Position numbers and translations under genes: made by a program
Notes under the pieces: generated by a model
The model's database searches: none
Told to the model about the DNA's origin: nothing
The model's input: the letters and a program-made list of their open reading frames with translations, nothing else
Assembly: GCF_014217805.1 (NCBI RefSeq)
Contig: NZ_CP055156.1
Coordinates: forward strand, 3,974,585-4,038,584
Reading direction: 5' to 3'
Origin: Adhaeribacter swui
GTDB lineage: Bacteria > Bacteroidota > Bacteroidia > Cytophagales > Hymenobacteraceae
Length of the DNA: 64,000 nt
Part shown: piece after piece, positions 63,105 to 64,000 of the stretch
How the letters are laid out: every line of letters starts with the position of its first letter
Numbering within the stretch: position 1 is the stretch's first letter

Positions 63105-63569
63105 TTATTCCGTGGTGCGAGCGCCTGAATTATCGTAGGCCATCATCAGAATGTAGCCCGTCATGGTGCCCACGGCGGTTCCCAGAATGGTAATGGCTCC
63201 GGCCAGCATCATGGGGCTTAATACCGAGCCGTAATAATCCTGGGTGTTAAGTACGGTGGCGTAGTTCGGATTCAGGAATTTGGCATACACGTAAATAAAA
63301 AAGGCGTATACCACCGACCCAATTAAACCCACCAAAAAACCAACGGCTAAGCCGGGTAAGTAGGGTACCGGACCGCGGTAGTTGTTTTTAAAAGAATAAA
63401 TTGCCCACATTACTGCCAGAATAATAAAGATATTACTGGCAAACCGGACAATCTCCACATCTTGTAAATTAATCATGTTAATGAACAGGAAGTAGGCAAT
63501 CATAACCACTGCCGCAATCAGGCCGTAGCGGACGCCGTAACTTTCGGTTGATACTGTGCTTTGAGCCAT
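63105..63569 (-). CDS. DUF4199 membrane protein
   Basis: 154 residues with four predicted membrane helices (about 14-33, 41-59, 72-95 and 122-146). The pattern Y-G-x-R-x-G-L near the start and a short loop with KNNYRGPVPY match the DUF4199 family, found almost only in Bacteroidota and of unknown function. It stands alone between two gaps; a terminator follows. Confidence 0.8.
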   Translation of the reverse strand: MAQSTVSTESYGVRYGLIAAVVMIAYFLFINMINLQDVEIVRFASNIFIILAVMWAIYSFKNNYRGPVPYLPGLAVGFLVGLIGSVVYAFFIYVYAKFLNPNYATVLNTQDYYGSVLSPMMLAGAITILGTAVGTMTGYILMMAYDNSGARTTE

Positions 63570-63976
63570 AGTTTTTTCAAATTTTAGGTTAAATCCGCAT
63601 TTATTTGCTGTTTGTATAAATACGTAAGAAATAAAAAATAAGATAACTTATTCATTTAAAAACGAGGTACTTACCTGGATTATAGAAAAGTTGTTATTCA
63701 ACCTGATTTTTGAATTTTTTTATTCTTAAGATCTGCTTTTACCTGAGGCCGATGGCAACTGGGCAACAGTAACATACTGATAGAAATGTGGGTAGCAAAA
63801 GCGGTCTGTAAATTGTAAATTTTAAAAAAAACAAGTTTACTCAATTACCGGTTTTTATTAAGCAATAACTCTTTATTTCACCGGCAAATCATTGATTAAA
63901 ATGCAAAAGGGTTTTTACTAAACAATAATCTTGATTATCTTTGTGAGTAAGATATTTAGTAATAAAGATAAATTTA
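63570..63976. promoter_or_regulatory. Upstream region of the right-edge gene with direct repeats and a -7 element
   Basis: Two 20-base direct repeats, GTTTTTATTAAGCAATAACT (63851-63870) and GTTTTTACTAAACAATAATC (63911-63930), are 60 bases apart and match at 16 positions. The second covers the -33 position of a promoter whose -7 element TATCTTTG lies at 63936-63943. The rest of the gap holds no gene. Confidence 0.4.
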
Positions 63977-64000
63977 ATGAATGATCAGGTTATTCAATTA
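63977..64000 (+). CDS. Possible start of a gene cut by the right edge
   Basis: ATG at 63977 opens a frame reading MNDQVIQL to the window end, 34 bases after a perfect -7 element TATCTTTG. Eight codons are too few to name it. The promoter context is the only support. Confidence 0.35.

Overview
The window reads as a chromosomal segment of a Bacteroidota bacterium, most likely Cytophagales (Hymenobacteraceae, Adhaeribacter/Pontibacter-like). That placement is inference. It rests on a type IX secretion C-terminal sorting domain, TonB-dependent receptors with N-terminal carboxypeptidase-like domains, Bacteroidota-type promoters (TTG or TTTG, 19 bp, TAnnTTTG), lipoproteins with acid-rich tails, a dcw cluster without murF or ddl, and a CrtYcd-type lycopene cyclase. 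No rRNA, tRNA, CRISPR array, transposase or prophage block was seen.

Layout. 1-4681: start of secD/secDF (cut by the window edge), a small exported protein, uridine kinase, a SAM hydrolase-type protein and PhoH. 4813-8358: GNAT acetyltransferase, ComEC, and an enoyl-CoA hydratase. 8406-15972: a carotenoid block with crtZ, a CarH-type B12 photoreceptor repressor, an ECF sigma factor, crtI, crtB, an unknown exported protein, crtYcd, ispH and crtW. It would take GGPP to astaxanthin-like ketocarotenoids, and its main promoter carries a 12-bp-arm palindrome that is a good candidate for the CarH operator. 16220-19424: a probable metal (copper-like) operon of HYC_CC_PP-type protein, TonB receptor and HMA protein.

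19758-35433: a complete dcw cell-wall and division cluster, mraZ to ftsZ, reading in one direction. Its promoter region holds MraZ-box direct repeats over the -33 element and a cluster of DnaA boxes. 35621-44155: a coiled-coil protein, an amino-acid permease, an Ohr/OsmC protein, SucC, a GH113-like glycosidase, LolD, and a protein resembling phage-type proteins of recombination modules.

44295-52512: a seven-repeat T9SS-secreted protein, a long AT-rich gap, a small HTH protein, an alpha/beta hydrolase with a Crp/Fnr regulator, and a bacteriophytochrome histidine kinase. 52666-58568: an SMP-30-like lipoprotein facing a probable zinc-uptake operon (His-rich protein, ZnuD-like TonB receptor, acidic lipoprotein, AztD-like beta-propeller). 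59039-63569: bestrophin-like channel, universal stress protein, GntP permease and DUF4199 protein. The start of a further gene may lie at the right edge.

Two themes stand out. First, light: a CarH photoreceptor beside carotenoid genes, and a phytochrome elsewhere in the window. Second, intergenic DNA: A/T-tract motifs of the AAAATTTTAAAA type lie in nearly every gap, and several families of short repeats, some built from 7-bp units and arranged as inverted pairs, abut stop or start codons.
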